From NCBI RefSeq assembly GCF_026627925.1, contig NZ_JAPNLE010000006.1:248001-312000 (forward strand): a stretch of DNA of 64,000 bases, written 5' to 3'. Under the pieces are notes generated by a model. That model was not told the DNA's origin, ran no database searches, and worked only from the letters and a program-made list of their open reading frames with translations. This DNA comes from Cupriavidus sp. D39 (GTDB lineage: Bacteria; Pseudomonadota; Gammaproteobacteria; Burkholderiales; Burkholderiaceae). Below, piece after piece: positions 7,774 to 16,641 of the stretch; within the stretch, counting starts at the first letter, position 1; every line of letters begins with the position of its first letter. Both the position numbers and the translations under genes were made by a program.

Positions 7774-9126
7774 ATGCACACCCATCGCGCATGCATCAGG
7801 GGCGCCATCGCCATACTATGGGCGATTGCCAGTCTTTGCCTCGTTCAGCGTACGGAAGCCAATCCCCTTTTTGCCAGACAAACCGGATTGAACTGCTCCG
7901 CCTGCCATACGGTCTATCCAGAGCTGACACCATTCGGACGGAAGTTCAAACTTACAGGTTACACCCTGGGGGAACGCGAAAAGGTGCCGCTTGCCCTGAT
8001 GGCAGTGGTCTCACGCAATTCGATCAATGACAATACCGACAAGTCGACCGGCGAGAAGCTCTTCGGCAAGAACAACGAGTTTGTTGCGGAGGCCGTCAGC
8101 CTGTTTTCCGGCGGAAAGATCACGGATAACGCCGGGGCCTTCATCCAGTGGACCTACAACAATGTCAGCACCACGGATAACCAGACGTTCTCCGGCCATA
8201 GCGCGCTCGACAGTACCGATCTGCGCCTGGTGAAACTGTTCGGGTCGGAGGAGAAACCAACGCTCTTCGGTCTGACCCTGCATAACAACCCCACCGTTCA
8301 GGACGTCTTCAACACCATCCCTGCATGGAGCTTTCCGTACTGGAGCCCGAGTATCGCGGCGCCAGGCCGAGGCACCTCAACGTTCCTGGAGTCGGGCGTG
8401 CGGGTAGCCGGGATTGGCGGCTATGCCTACCTGCTGGATTCGCTTTACCCGGAGGCGACTTCCTATCAAACGGCGAAAGGCGCGCTATCGGTTCTCCGCG
8501 CCGGCACGCCGGACAATCAAAGAGTTTCACTTAATGGCGCCAACCCATACTGGCGCATCGCCTATACCTTCGGCAGCGAGCATCAAAATTTCACGATCGG
8601 CCACTTTGGATTGATAGTGACAGTGGAAGTGCCGGACAGCGCGAAAGCCGGGGACCGGTTCCGCGATCTCGGATTCGATGCCCAATACCAGTTCTTCAGC
8701 AAGGACGACCGCCATATCGTCAGCGCGCAGGCTGCCCTGATCCACGAGAAGACCGACTGGCGGTCTGGCTTCCCTAACGGCAGCAATGACAACCCCAATT
8801 CCACACTGCGTTCGGCCCGGGCCAAGGTCACCTATCTGTTCGAGCGCACCTACGGCATCACTGCCGGCGCGTTCAAGGTGACGGGCGTCCCCGATTTCGC
8901 ACGGTATGGCACGACATCCGGGACGCCGGATACGACGGGCTATATCGTCGAGCTGAACTACTGGCCGAAGTTCAAGTTTGTGTGGGACCCCCAGATGAAC
9001 GTTCGCTTCGGTCTTCAATATACGGGCTATACCAAGTTCAATGGTAGCCACTCCAACTACGATGGAACATTGAGACGCGCAGCGGACAACAATACCTTCT
9101 TCTTCTACGCGTGGCTCATGTTCTGA
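7774..9126 (+). CDS. Cyc2-like fused monoheme cytochrome-porin
   Basis: A 450-residue predicted outer-membrane protein. Residues 1-29 are a signal peptide ending RTEA. Then NPLFARQTGLNCSACHTVYP holds one c-type heme motif, CxxCH at 41-45, followed by ELTPFGRKFKLTGYTLG. The rest alternates short polar and aromatic strands, as in a beta-barrel, and ends in Trp-Leu-Met-Phe, a typical barrel C-terminus. This architecture (heme motif directly before FGxxFxxxGY, then a porin) is that of Cyc2, the outer-membrane Fe(II) oxidase of iron oxidisers. Many heterotroph homologues are annotated only as cytochrome C, so iron oxidation is an inference. Start moved to the Met at 7774 to fit the signal peptide. 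No partner cytochrome is adjacent. Confidence 0.75.
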   Translation: MHTHRACIRGAIAILWAIASLCLVQRTEANPLFARQTGLNCSACHTVYPELTPFGRKFKLTGYTLGEREKVPLALMAVVSRNSINDNTDKSTGEKLFGKNNEFVAEAVSLFSGGKITDNAGAFIQWTYNNVSTTDNQTFSGHSALDSTDLRLVKLFGSEEKPTLFGLTLHNNPTVQDVFNTIPAWSFPYWSPSIAAPGRGTSTFLESGVRVAGIGGYAYLLDSLYPEATSYQTAKGALSVLRAGTPDNQRVSLNGANPYWRIAYTFGSEHQNFTIGHFGLIVTVEVPDSAKAGDRFRDLGFDAQYQFFSKDDRHIVSAQAALIHEKTDWRSGFPNGSNDNPNSTLRSARAKVTYLFERTYGITAGAFKVTGVPDFARYGTTSGTPDTTGYIVELNYWPKFKFVWDPQMNVRFGLQYTGYTKFNGSHSNYDGTLRRAADNNTFFFYAWLMF

Positions 9127-9169
9127 GGCGCCGCGGCGACCAAGCAACTCGTCGCCAGCGGCCTGGGCG

Positions 9170-9458
9170 CCCAAGCGCGATCAAGGCTTGGTTCGCTCGC
9201 CATCCGCGCTTCCACGTTCATTTCACACCGACCTCTGCCTCACGGATCAATCAGGTGGAACGCTGGTTTGCAACCATCACCGAACAATACATCCGCCGCG
9301 GCACGCATCGCTCAACCCGACAACTTGAGCAAGCCATCCGCCAATACGTTGACCTGAACAACGCCAACCCCAACCCTTTCGTGTGGACGAAGTCAGCCGA
9401 TGACATCCTCGCCAGCATCAGGCGATTTTGTCTACGAATTTCTGACTCAGGACACTGA
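9170..9458 (+). pseudogene. IS630-family transposase, 3' fragment
   Basis: Encodes WFARHPRFHVHFTPTSASR, INQVERWFATITEQYIRRG and QLEQAIRQYVDLNNANPNPF, the C-terminal DDE region of an IS630 transposase including the last catalytic Glu. The upstream two thirds are missing. It differs from the complete IS630 element at 37.9 kb. Confidence 0.85.
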
Positions 9459-9503
9459 TATGTACTGACCGTGTCAAGTGCTCTGTTTCCTGTTCATGAT
9501 CGG

Positions 9504-10097
9504 TTAAATCCCCAGTGTGTTTAGGCCAGGCCCGGCGGTGCCTCGTCGCTCTCGCTTGCCGCTGGAATGCTCGCTTGGCACCAGGCCCAGATACGCCATC
9601 AGTTGCGGCGCTTCGGAGAAGCGTCGCAGATCGCCAAGCTCGGCGACTACGGTTACCGCAGCAATCAGGCTGACACCCCGCAAGGCCATCAATGCCTCGA
9701 TCACCGGCCGCACCGGGCAGTCTTGCACCGCGCGGTCGATTTCCTGCTCCAGGCTCGCTACACGTTGGCTGCAAGCCTTGACCGTATCCATGTATTCCTG
9801 CAATACGATTTGCTGCACCGGTTGCGCAAATTTCACCCCTTCGAGCCAACGCCAATGCGCCTGGGCCCAGCGACACTTGCCGGTATAGCGATGGCCATGC
9901 CGCAATAGGAACGACAGCAATCTTTGCTTGGCCTGCCGTTGCAGATGCTTCATGTCGTCGCGCGCACGGGTGAGGTCGCGCAATGCCTCTTGCGTTTCGC
10001 CTGGTATCCAGAACGCTGTCAGCTCGCCGGCCCGATGCAGGCGGGCCAGGCTCAGGCTGTCGCGACGGTCGGTCTTGAGCATGCTCTCGCACGCCAA
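9504..10097 (-). pseudogene. IS110-family transposase, both ends truncated
   Basis: A 197-codon open frame covering the middle of an IS110 transposase: KTDRRDSLSLARLHRAGELT, ARDDMKHLQRQAKQRLLSFL, then RPVIEALMALRGVSLIAAVT and APQLMAYLGLVPSEHSSGKR. The N-terminal catalytic start is missing on the right and the C-terminal end diverges after KRERRG on the left. It abuts the IS630 relic, so two elements were nested or recombined here. Confidence 0.88.
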
Positions 10098-10624
10098 AAT
10101 GCAGATTGCGGCCGGCGCGGCTCCAGCACAAGGTCTAACTCCGACGTCCTACCCGCCCCGTCGACCCCGAGCGCGGTCAGGCTGGCCCCCACCTCCTTGT
10201 CCCAGTCCAAGCCCTTGTGCGTGCTGATCATGGCGGAATCCAACTCGCCATCCACCGCCAGCGGCTACCGCCTCTCCGCGCCAGCGTCGCCCAACGTGCA
10301 GGTGACGCCCGACTACGACTGCCGGAACGCTCCAATCGAGTGGACCGGGAACGGGTAGGCCACCGACGCCGCCGCCGCGATGCGTACATGGCCCTTCCGG
10401 CTCTGCGCAAACGGCTCTAGGCGATTGACCAATGCGTCTCAAGACGCACATTTGTGCGAGGCGCGGCCCACCTGGGGAAGAATAGAGAATGCATCGCAGT
10501 CTAGGTTGTGGGTCTTTGTGCATTCCTTAGGTTGCGATCCCGGCGTTTCGCAAACAGGGAGGTTTCACGCCAGCACTTATTTGGGGGAAAATCACATTGA
10601 TATTCCTTTGAGGTCGAGATCACA
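10098..10624. other. Unassigned region upstream of the CheB-CheR kinase
   Basis: 527 bp. A minus-strand stretch encoding ISTHKGLDWDKEVGASLTAL looks protein-like but is short and unassigned. The last 60 bp upstream of 10625 are less GC-rich (TTATTTGGGGGAAAATCAC, TTGATATTCC) and probably hold the kinase promoter and ribosome binding site. Confidence 0.35.
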
Positions 10625-13600
10625 ATGACTGACACCCACGCCGTGATACCGGGGTCGGAAGATGATGCGCCAGCCGCTGCGGATGCGCAATCTCCGGTAG
10701 CCTCGCATATGCCGGTCGTGGGAATCGGCGCCTCCGCCGGCGGTGTTGAAGCTATCCTGCAGGTGCTGGCCGGCTTGCCAGAGGCTCCAGGGGCCGCGTT
10801 TGTGGTGGCGATGCACCTCGCACCTGACCAGCCGAGCAACGCCGCGGCGGTGTTCCAGAACGCCACCCAAATGCCGGTGACCCAAGTCGACCAGCCCATG
10901 TCGCTGGAGGCCGACCACGTCTACCTGATTGCGCCTGGCACCGTCCTTACCGTTAGTCCAGGCCGGCTCGAGTTGTCGTCGGCAACGCGCCGCCCCGCGC
11001 ATCCGGTTGCCATCGACAAGCTTTTCGAGAGCCTCGCGGCCAGCTACCGGGAGCGCGCCGTCGCGGTGGTGCTGTCCGGTACCGGCACGGACGGTACACT
11101 GGGCGCCAGGCATATCCGGGCCCAGGGTGGTATCGTCATCGCGCAGCGCCCGGCGGATGCCAAGCATCCGGAAATGCCGCAGAGCGTCATCGATGCCCAG
11201 GTGGTGGACCTAACCCTGGACGCGGCCGCCATTGCCGGCAAGCTCGAGGAACTGTCGCGCGCCCCGCTCGATTGTAGCGGCAAGGTGCCCTCCGCCAACG
11301 ATTCCCCCGGCGCTGGCGATGGCGACGTCGCTCGCTCTGACATACAGGCGGTGAGCGATATCCTGTTGATGTTGCGCACCCGCACGAACCATGATTTCCG
11401 GCACTACAAGCGGCCCACCGTGATGCGGCGCATCCAGCGGCGCATGTATATCCACGCGCTGACCCGCCTGACCGACTACCGCGACATGCTCGACACGGAC
11501 CGTGCCGAGGCACAGGCGTTGCTGCAGGACATGCTGATCGGCGTGACGGGATTCTTCCGCGACAGCAAGGCGTTCGCCGCGCTCCAAGAAGTCGTGATAC
11601 CCCGTCTGTTCGAGCAGAAGGACGAGAACGAGCAGGTCCGGGCGTGGGTGGCGGGCTGCTCGACGGGCGAAGAGGCTTACTCGATCGCCATGCTGCTGTA
11701 CGAGCAACTGGAGCGGCTGGAGGGCAGGGTGCGGCCCGGCATCCAGGTCTTTGCCACCGACATCGACGAGCGCGCCATTTCGTTGGCGCGCACCGGTCAT
11801 TACAGCGCTGCCGCCGTGGACAATATCTCGCCAGCGCGGATGCGCCAGTTTTTCCTGCCGGCCCAGGATGGCACCAAGATCAACAAGCAGGTACGCGAGT
11901 CGATGCTGTTCGCGCTGCATAACGTGCTGCGCGATCCGCCATTCTCACGGCTGGATCTCATCTCCTGCCGCAACCTGCTGATCTATCTGGACCGCGACGC
12001 GCAGAAGCAGGTCCTGGAGACATTTCACTTCGCGTTGCAGCCGAACGGTTACCTGCTGCTTGGCAGTTCCGAATCGGCCGATGGGCTTGAGCGCCTTTTC
12101 GTGCCGGTGGACAAGCGGCAACGGATCTACCAGGTCAAGGCGCTGGCGCGCAACACGTTCGCGCCGTACCGGCGGGTCGCCTTGCAGCCGCCGACATCGT
12201 TGCCGAAGCCAAGCGCGGCGCGGCACGGCGCGGTGGTGCGGCCGTTCACGTTTGCCGGGCTGCATCAGCGCGTGCTGGAGCAATATGCCCCGCCGAGCGT
12301 CATCATCAACGAAGACTCGGACGTCGTGCATATGTCCGAGCACGCCGGGCACTTCCTGCGCTACACGGGTGGCGAACCCACCCGCAACTTGCTGGCGCTG
12401 GTGCATCCGCCGCTGCGCACCGAGTTGCAGGCTGCGCTGTTCCAGGCCGTCCGCACGGGTCGCAGCGTGGAAGCGCGCCGGGTCAGGCTGGCCGCTGCCG
12501 ACGGCCAGGCCACCTCGTTCGTCAATATGACCGTGCGGCCATTTCGCGAGCCGAGCGTGGGGACCAGCTTCGTGCTGGTCATGTTCGACGAGGTGCAGGA
12601 TGCGATCGCCGATTTCCGCCTTGACGTGGCGAAGGCCGATGCGCCCGACGGGCTGGAGGCGGTGATCAAGCATATGGAGGACGAGCTCCGCTACACCCGG
12701 GATCAGTTGCAGGACACGATCGAGGAGTCCGAAACCTCCGGGCAGGAACTGAAGGCCTCCAACGAAGAACTGCAGGCCATGAACGAGGAGTTGCGCTCGG
12801 CCACCGAGGAGCTGGAAGCCAGCAAGGAAGAAGCGCAATCGATCAACGAGGAACTAGCGACCCTCAACGCGGAGCTTCGCGAGCGGATCGAGGAAGCCGC
12901 CAAGGTCAGCGACGACCTGCTGAACCTGATTTCCGCGACCGAGATTGCGAGCCTGTTCGTGGACCGCGAGATGCGCATCAAGCGCTATACACCGAAGGTC
13001 GTGGAGCTTTTCAACATCATTCCCACCGATCTGGGCCGGCCGTTGCTCGACCTGACGCACCGGCTGCAATATCCGTCGCTGGCGGATGACGCGCGCAGCG
13101 CGTTCGAGACGCTGGGCACGGTCGAGCGCGAGGTCTGCAGCGTGGACAACCGCTGGTTCCTGACCCGCGTAGCCCCGTATCGCACGGTGGACGACCGCAT
13201 CGACGGGGCGGTCGTGACCTTTGTCGATATCACGTCCCGCCGCGCCGCGGAGGAGCGCGCCCGCGACAGCCTCGCCAAGTTGCAGCTTGCCGCGCAAAGC
13301 ACGCGTGACTACGCGATCATCGTGCAGGACGCGGATGGGCTGGTGGTGAGCTGGAACACGGGCGCGGAGCGCTTGTTCGGCTATGCCGCCAGCGAGATGA
13401 TCGGCCAGTCCGCCGACGTGATTTTTTCTGCGCCCGACCGCAAGCAGGGCATCCCGGCGGCGGAACGCGCGCGCGCCAGCCGCGAAGGTCGGGCCGAAGA
13501 CCAGCGCTGGATGACGCGCAAGAACGGCACGCTGCTGTATTGCAGCGGCATCGTGACACCCGTTGCCAGCAACGACTTCCAGGGTTTCGCCAAGATCTCG

Positions 13601-14806
13601 CAGGACCTGACCGCGCAGCGCGATGCCGAGCACATCCAGCAACTGCAGCTCACGCAGGAGCGCAATTCCCGCGAGCAGGCGGAGGCGCTGATGCGCGCCA
13701 AGGACGATTTCCTGGCCATGGTCAGCCATGAGCTGAAGAATCCGCTCAATGTGATCCAGCTCAGGGCCGAGACCCTGCTGCGCCTGAAGGAGGCTCAGCA
13801 GACGCGCGGCATCCAGGAAGGCGCAAAGGCGATAGTACGAGCTGTCGGCACTCAGGCACGCATCATCAACGACCTCATGGACCTTTCGCGCCTGCGCACC
13901 GGCAAGCTCACGCTGGCGGCCTCGCGGATCAACCTGCGCGCCATCGCGATGCAAGTCATGGCGGCTTTCCGGCAGCCAGCGGCGCAGCGTGGCGTCGCGG
14001 TGGCGATGGATGCCGCAGCCAGCGATTGCGTGATCTGGGCCGACCCGGTCCGGGTCGAGCAGATCCTCTGGAATCTAATCGGCAATGCGGTCAAGTTCAC
14101 GGGCCGTGGCGGGCACGTGGTCATCGGGGTCACGGTGGACGCTAATTGGGCGCAGGTCAAAATCGAGGACGACGGCGAGGGTATAGAACCGAGCGCGCTG
14201 GATCATATCTTTGAGATGTTCCGCCAGGGCCAGGGCGCGCGGCGGCACGCCGGGCAGGGACTGGGTATTGGCCTGTCCCTCGTGCGGCAGCTAACAGAAC
14301 TGCAGGGTGGCACCGTCAGGGCTGAATCGGCGGGGCCGGGCCACGGCGCCTGCTTCACTGTGTCGTTGCCAATGCGTCCGGACCCCGCACTTACCGTCGC
14401 CGGCCGTCCCAGTGGCCCGCTACTGCAGGGGCTGCGGATTCTGCTTGTGGACGATAATCAGGACCTGCTCGACGCGCTGGGCCACCTGCTGACGGCGGAA
14501 GAGGCCATGATCCGCGTGGCCTCCAGTGGGGCGGAGGCTCTGGCGGCCGCAGAGACGGACGACTTCGATGTGGTAATCACTGACATCCAGATGCCTGGCA
14601 TGGACGGCTACGAATTGCTGAAGGCATTGCGTGCGTCAACGCACGCGGCGGGGGTTCCGGTGATCGCTTGCACAGGGCAGTCGCATGCGGGCGAACCCGC
14701 GCGGGCGCAGCAGGCGGGGTTCATTGGGTTCCTGACGAAACCAGTCACGCTGGAACAGATCGTAGAGGCTGTGCAACCTGTTCGCAAGCGCGCGTCTGGG
14801 CCTTGA
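10625..14806 (+). CDS. CheB-CheR-PAS hybrid histidine kinase with C-terminal receiver
   Basis: A 1393-residue single protein. Residues about 30-210 are a CheB methylesterase domain with the catalytic set Ser37 (GIGASAGG), His64 and Asp157 (SGTGTDG). About 235-500 is a CheR methyltransferase (WVAGCSTGEEAYSIAMLL; NLLIYLD). A PAS-like segment follows near 550-640, then a Glu-rich coiled coil near 670-760 (ASNEELQAMNEELRSATEEL), two PAS domains near 770-1010, HisKA with His1035 (MVSHELKNPLN), an HATPase with GLGIGLSLV, and a receiver with Asp1320 (ITDIQMPGMDGYELL). It probably couples methylation-type adaptation to phosphorelay in the cytoplasm; the signal is unknown. No transmembrane helix is seen. 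All catalytic residues are present. Part of one PAS domain is duplicated as a relic at 23036. Confidence 0.93.
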   Translation: MTDTHAVIPGSEDDAPAAADAQSPVASHMPVVGIGASAGGVEAILQVLAGLPEAPGAAFVVAMHLAPDQPSNAAAVFQNATQMPVTQVDQPMSLEADHVYLIAPGTVLTVSPGRLELSSATRRPAHPVAIDKLFESLAASYRERAVAVVLSGTGTDGTLGARHIRAQGGIVIAQRPADAKHPEMPQSVIDAQVVDLTLDAAAIAGKLEELSRAPLDCSGKVPSANDSPGAGDGDVARSDIQAVSDILLMLRTRTNHDFRHYKRPTVMRRIQRRMYIHALTRLTDYRDMLDTDRAEAQALLQDMLIGVTGFFRDSKAFAALQEVVIPRLFEQKDENEQVRAWVAGCSTGEEAYSIAMLLYEQLERLEGRVRPGIQVFATDIDERAISLARTGHYSAAAVDNISPARMRQFFLPAQDGTKINKQVRESMLFALHNVLRDPPFSRLDLISCRNLLIYLDRDAQKQVLETFHFALQPNGYLLLGSSESADGLERLFVPVDKRQRIYQVKALARNTFAPYRRVALQPPTSLPKPSAARHGAVVRPFTFAGLHQRVLEQYAPPSVIINEDSDVVHMSEHAGHFLRYTGGEPTRNLLALVHPPLRTELQAALFQAVRTGRSVEARRVRLAAADGQATSFVNMTVRPFREPSVGTSFVLVMFDEVQDAIADFRLDVAKADAPDGLEAVIKHMEDELRYTRDQLQDTIEESETSGQELKASNEELQAMNEELRSATEELEASKEEAQSINEELATLNAELRERIEEAAKVSDDLLNLISATEIASLFVDREMRIKRYTPKVVELFNIIPTDLGRPLLDLTHRLQYPSLADDARSAFETLGTVEREVCSVDNRWFLTRVAPYRTVDDRIDGAVVTFVDITSRRAAEERARDSLAKLQLAAQSTRDYAIIVQDADGLVVSWNTGAERLFGYAASEMIGQSADVIFSAPDRKQGIPAAERARASREGRAEDQRWMTRKNGTLLYCSGIVTPVASNDFQGFAKISQDLTAQRDAEHIQQLQLTQERNSREQAEALMRAKDDFLAMVSHELKNPLNVIQLRAETLLRLKEAQQTRGIQEGAKAIVRAVGTQARIINDLMDLSRLRTGKLTLAASRINLRAIAMQVMAAFRQPAAQRGVAVAMDAAASDCVIWADPVRVEQILWNLIGNAVKFTGRGGHVVIGVTVDANWAQVKIEDDGEGIEPSALDHIFEMFRQGQGARRHAGQGLGIGLSLVRQLTELQGGTVRAESAGPGHGACFTVSLPMRPDPALTVAGRPSGPLLQGLRILLVDDNQDLLDALGHLLTAEEAMIRVASSGAEALAAAETDDFDVVITDIQMPGMDGYELLKALRASTHAAGVPVIACTGQSHAGEPARAQQAGFIGFLTKPVTLEQIVEAVQPVRKRASGP

Positions 14807-15262
14807 AGCGAGTAGGATTCGCCATTCGGCTGCTGCCAATACTTCGCGGAGGCTCAGCAGGCATTCCCGGTTGCGGGGGCGACGCTCCTTGCCTGGTCTG
14901 AATTGGCGGGGAAAAGTACGACTTGACTTGCCCGCGCGCGTTAGCCCCGCCGCGAGGAGGTCCACGGGCGTGACCATGGCGATGGCTGCCGTCGCCCCCC
15001 GTCGAAGGCTGGTTTTGGTTTCGCGACGAACGAGGGCCACACCAGACAAGCAGCCATATACGTGCCAGTCGGGTCCTGCGCCAGCAGGCAGGGAGCACAC
15101 CGGCTCTCGGCTGAGGCAAGCGGCTCGTGCAGGTTCGCCCCAATGGGTCTGCCGTAGGCCGCCGTTCAGCGGCTCTTGCGACAGTGTATAGAGCGCGCGG
15201 GGGAGCGGTGTGAGCAGCTCGCTAAGCGCTGCGGCCCGCCGAAGTACCAGTAGGAGACAGTC
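14807..15262. other. No gene supported
   Basis: 456 bp between the kinase and the BON gene. No coding sequence is recognisable. The BON ribosome binding site (TAGGAGACAGTC) lies at its right end. Confidence 0.45.
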
Positions 15263-15670
15263 ATGAAATCAGTCCCAAAGGTATGCCTTGCTAGCGTTGT
15301 TGGATTGCTCGCTGCAGTGTGCGGTGCCACGAGTCTTGCGGATGCACCCACACTTGCCGCATCAGATAGCGTTCGGCCCATGAACGGCCCACCCGGAACG
15401 CCGGGGCGTCCCGACTCGGACAGCATATCGTCGGCTACCGATTTAGCGACGAAGCGCAGCGACAACGCGATCACGACGAAGGTCAAATCTGAGCTCCTTG
15501 CCGCGAAGGGGCTCAGACCTGCCGGAATTCGAGTGAGCACTGAAAATGGTGTCGTGCATCTCGATGGCAAAGTTCAAAGCGATTCGGAGAAGCTGACAGC
15601 CTTGAACGCGGTCCGCACCGTGGAGGGTGTGCAATCCGTAGTGGACGGACTGCAGGTCGTCGGCAAATAG
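15263..15670 (+). CDS. Periplasmic BON-domain protein
   Basis: A 135-residue exported protein. A signal peptide (MKSVPKVCLASVVGLLAAVC, cleavage near LADA) is followed by a Pro/Gly linker and one BON domain at about 65-133 (RSDNAITTKVKSELLAAKGL, VSTENGVVHLDGKVQS, then NAVRTVEGVQSVVDGL). BON domains are found in OsmY-like osmotic and envelope stress proteins that bind phospholipid surfaces. GGAGACAGTC precedes the ATG. It is the first gene of a cassette duplicated, in decayed form, at 2980-3770. Related BON genes lie at 43815 and 48087. Confidence 0.9.
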   Translation: MKSVPKVCLASVVGLLAAVCGATSLADAPTLAASDSVRPMNGPPGTPGRPDSDSISSATDLATKRSDNAITTKVKSELLAAKGLRPAGIRVSTENGVVHLDGKVQSDSEKLTALNAVRTVEGVQSVVDGLQVVGK

Positions 15671-15857
15671 TCGCACTGGTATGAGGGGTCCCTGACCACT
15701 TTTGACAAGAAAAACGCCCCGCCGATGCCTGGTGGATCTAGAGGGCGAAGGGGAGAGGTCCGGCCTGCGGGGTATTCACCTTGCCAGAGGGCATGCGTTG
15801 CAGATGTGCGTTCTTGAACACGAGTCCGTGGAGTCCGTGGCGTCACGATCGTGGCGT

Positions 15858-16064
15858 TCAGTTGTCGGGACCGGTTTTGAAGACGATATGACCATCGCTA
15901 CCGTGCACCAGCAATTCCACTTTCTCGCGCTGGGCAAGCGCACTCCCAGCTTGGATCGCCTCTTCCTGGGTTTCATAGTGGGATCGTGCACGCAACGCCC
16001 CTTCCTGCTTGACGTCCCAGCCTGTGCCATGAGGTATGACGTGGAAATTGCCCTTGTGTGTCAT
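15858..16064 (-). CDS. DUF2188 family small protein
   Basis: A 68-residue protein with the DUF2188 layout: NFHVIPHGTGWDVKQEGALR, then a Glu/Ala helix (TQEEAIQAGSALAQ), then KVELLVHGSDGHI and a short polar tail. Family function is unknown; members often sit with stress genes. The intact length and strong ribosome binding site (TAGGAGATCGCA) suggest it is expressed. It is the intact counterpart of the frameshifted copy at 3272-3471. Confidence 0.85.
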   Translation of the reverse strand: MTHKGNFHVIPHGTGWDVKQEGALRARSHYETQEEAIQAGSALAQREKVELLVHGSDGHIVFKTGPDN

Positions 16065-16203
16065 TGCGATCTCCTAGAAAACAACTTCGGTCACGCACCG
16101 CCAACAGGAGTGGCTGCCGGACATACCGCTGCAGGCCGCCAGGTTCCTCTATGATCGGGTCTACTCCATTGCGGGCAGCAATGGCGCTTCCGACACTTAA
16201 GGC

Positions 16204-16302
16204 TTAGTCCGCTTCTTCAAATTCCAGGATCGCAGTGGCCGCACCACATGTATTCAAGACCCAACCGGCGCGCGCTGCACAAATCATAATGTTTCGTCGC
16301 AT
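16204..16302 (-). pseudogene. Shortened copy of the small exported peptide
   Basis: MRRNIMICAARAGWVLNTCG matches the start of the 75-residue peptide at 3468-3695. Here an early stop ends it after 32 residues. The missing half (VGSAIAARNGVDPIIEEPGG) is still present downstream in another frame, followed by the DUF2188 start. This copy of the leader peptide is therefore broken, while its DUF2188 partner is intact; the reverse is true of the copy at 3.5 kb. Confidence 0.6.
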
Positions 16303-16641
16303 CTCAGCTTTCTCTTGAGGGAAATGTCTAAAGCGTAGGAGAGGCTTGTAAAAAATGCCGTCGGGCGCTGTCCTATTCCCCTCTGTCATTTGCCGGCGAT
16401 ACCCGCTGCGTCGGCTCGTGGGGGCAATCCAGGCGATGGTCTGGCTGGCTGACTTTCACGGCATGGCCGAGACGTTTTGCTGGACTGACAGCCAATGTTC
16501 ATTAGCGTCACCGGATCCTTAGATTAGTACTCGAAGCGACTTACGTCGGCGGACATCACGAAGACGCCGGCGCGAATTCCGGTAATCCGAAGTCCGCAGT
16601 CACAATATATTGCGGGTGGCACGTTTTGTGCCTCGCCTGAG
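16303..16641. other. No gene supported
   Basis: 339 bp covering the end of the duplicated cassette (similarity to 3.7 kb stops near 16380) and the region before the DUF2252 gene. No coding sequence is recognisable. Confidence 0.45.

Noticed and set aside
12854..13954. 366-codon minus-strand frame within the large kinase
   Set aside because: Shadow of the intact kinase gene. Composition is Arg/Gln/His-rich with no recognisable domain.
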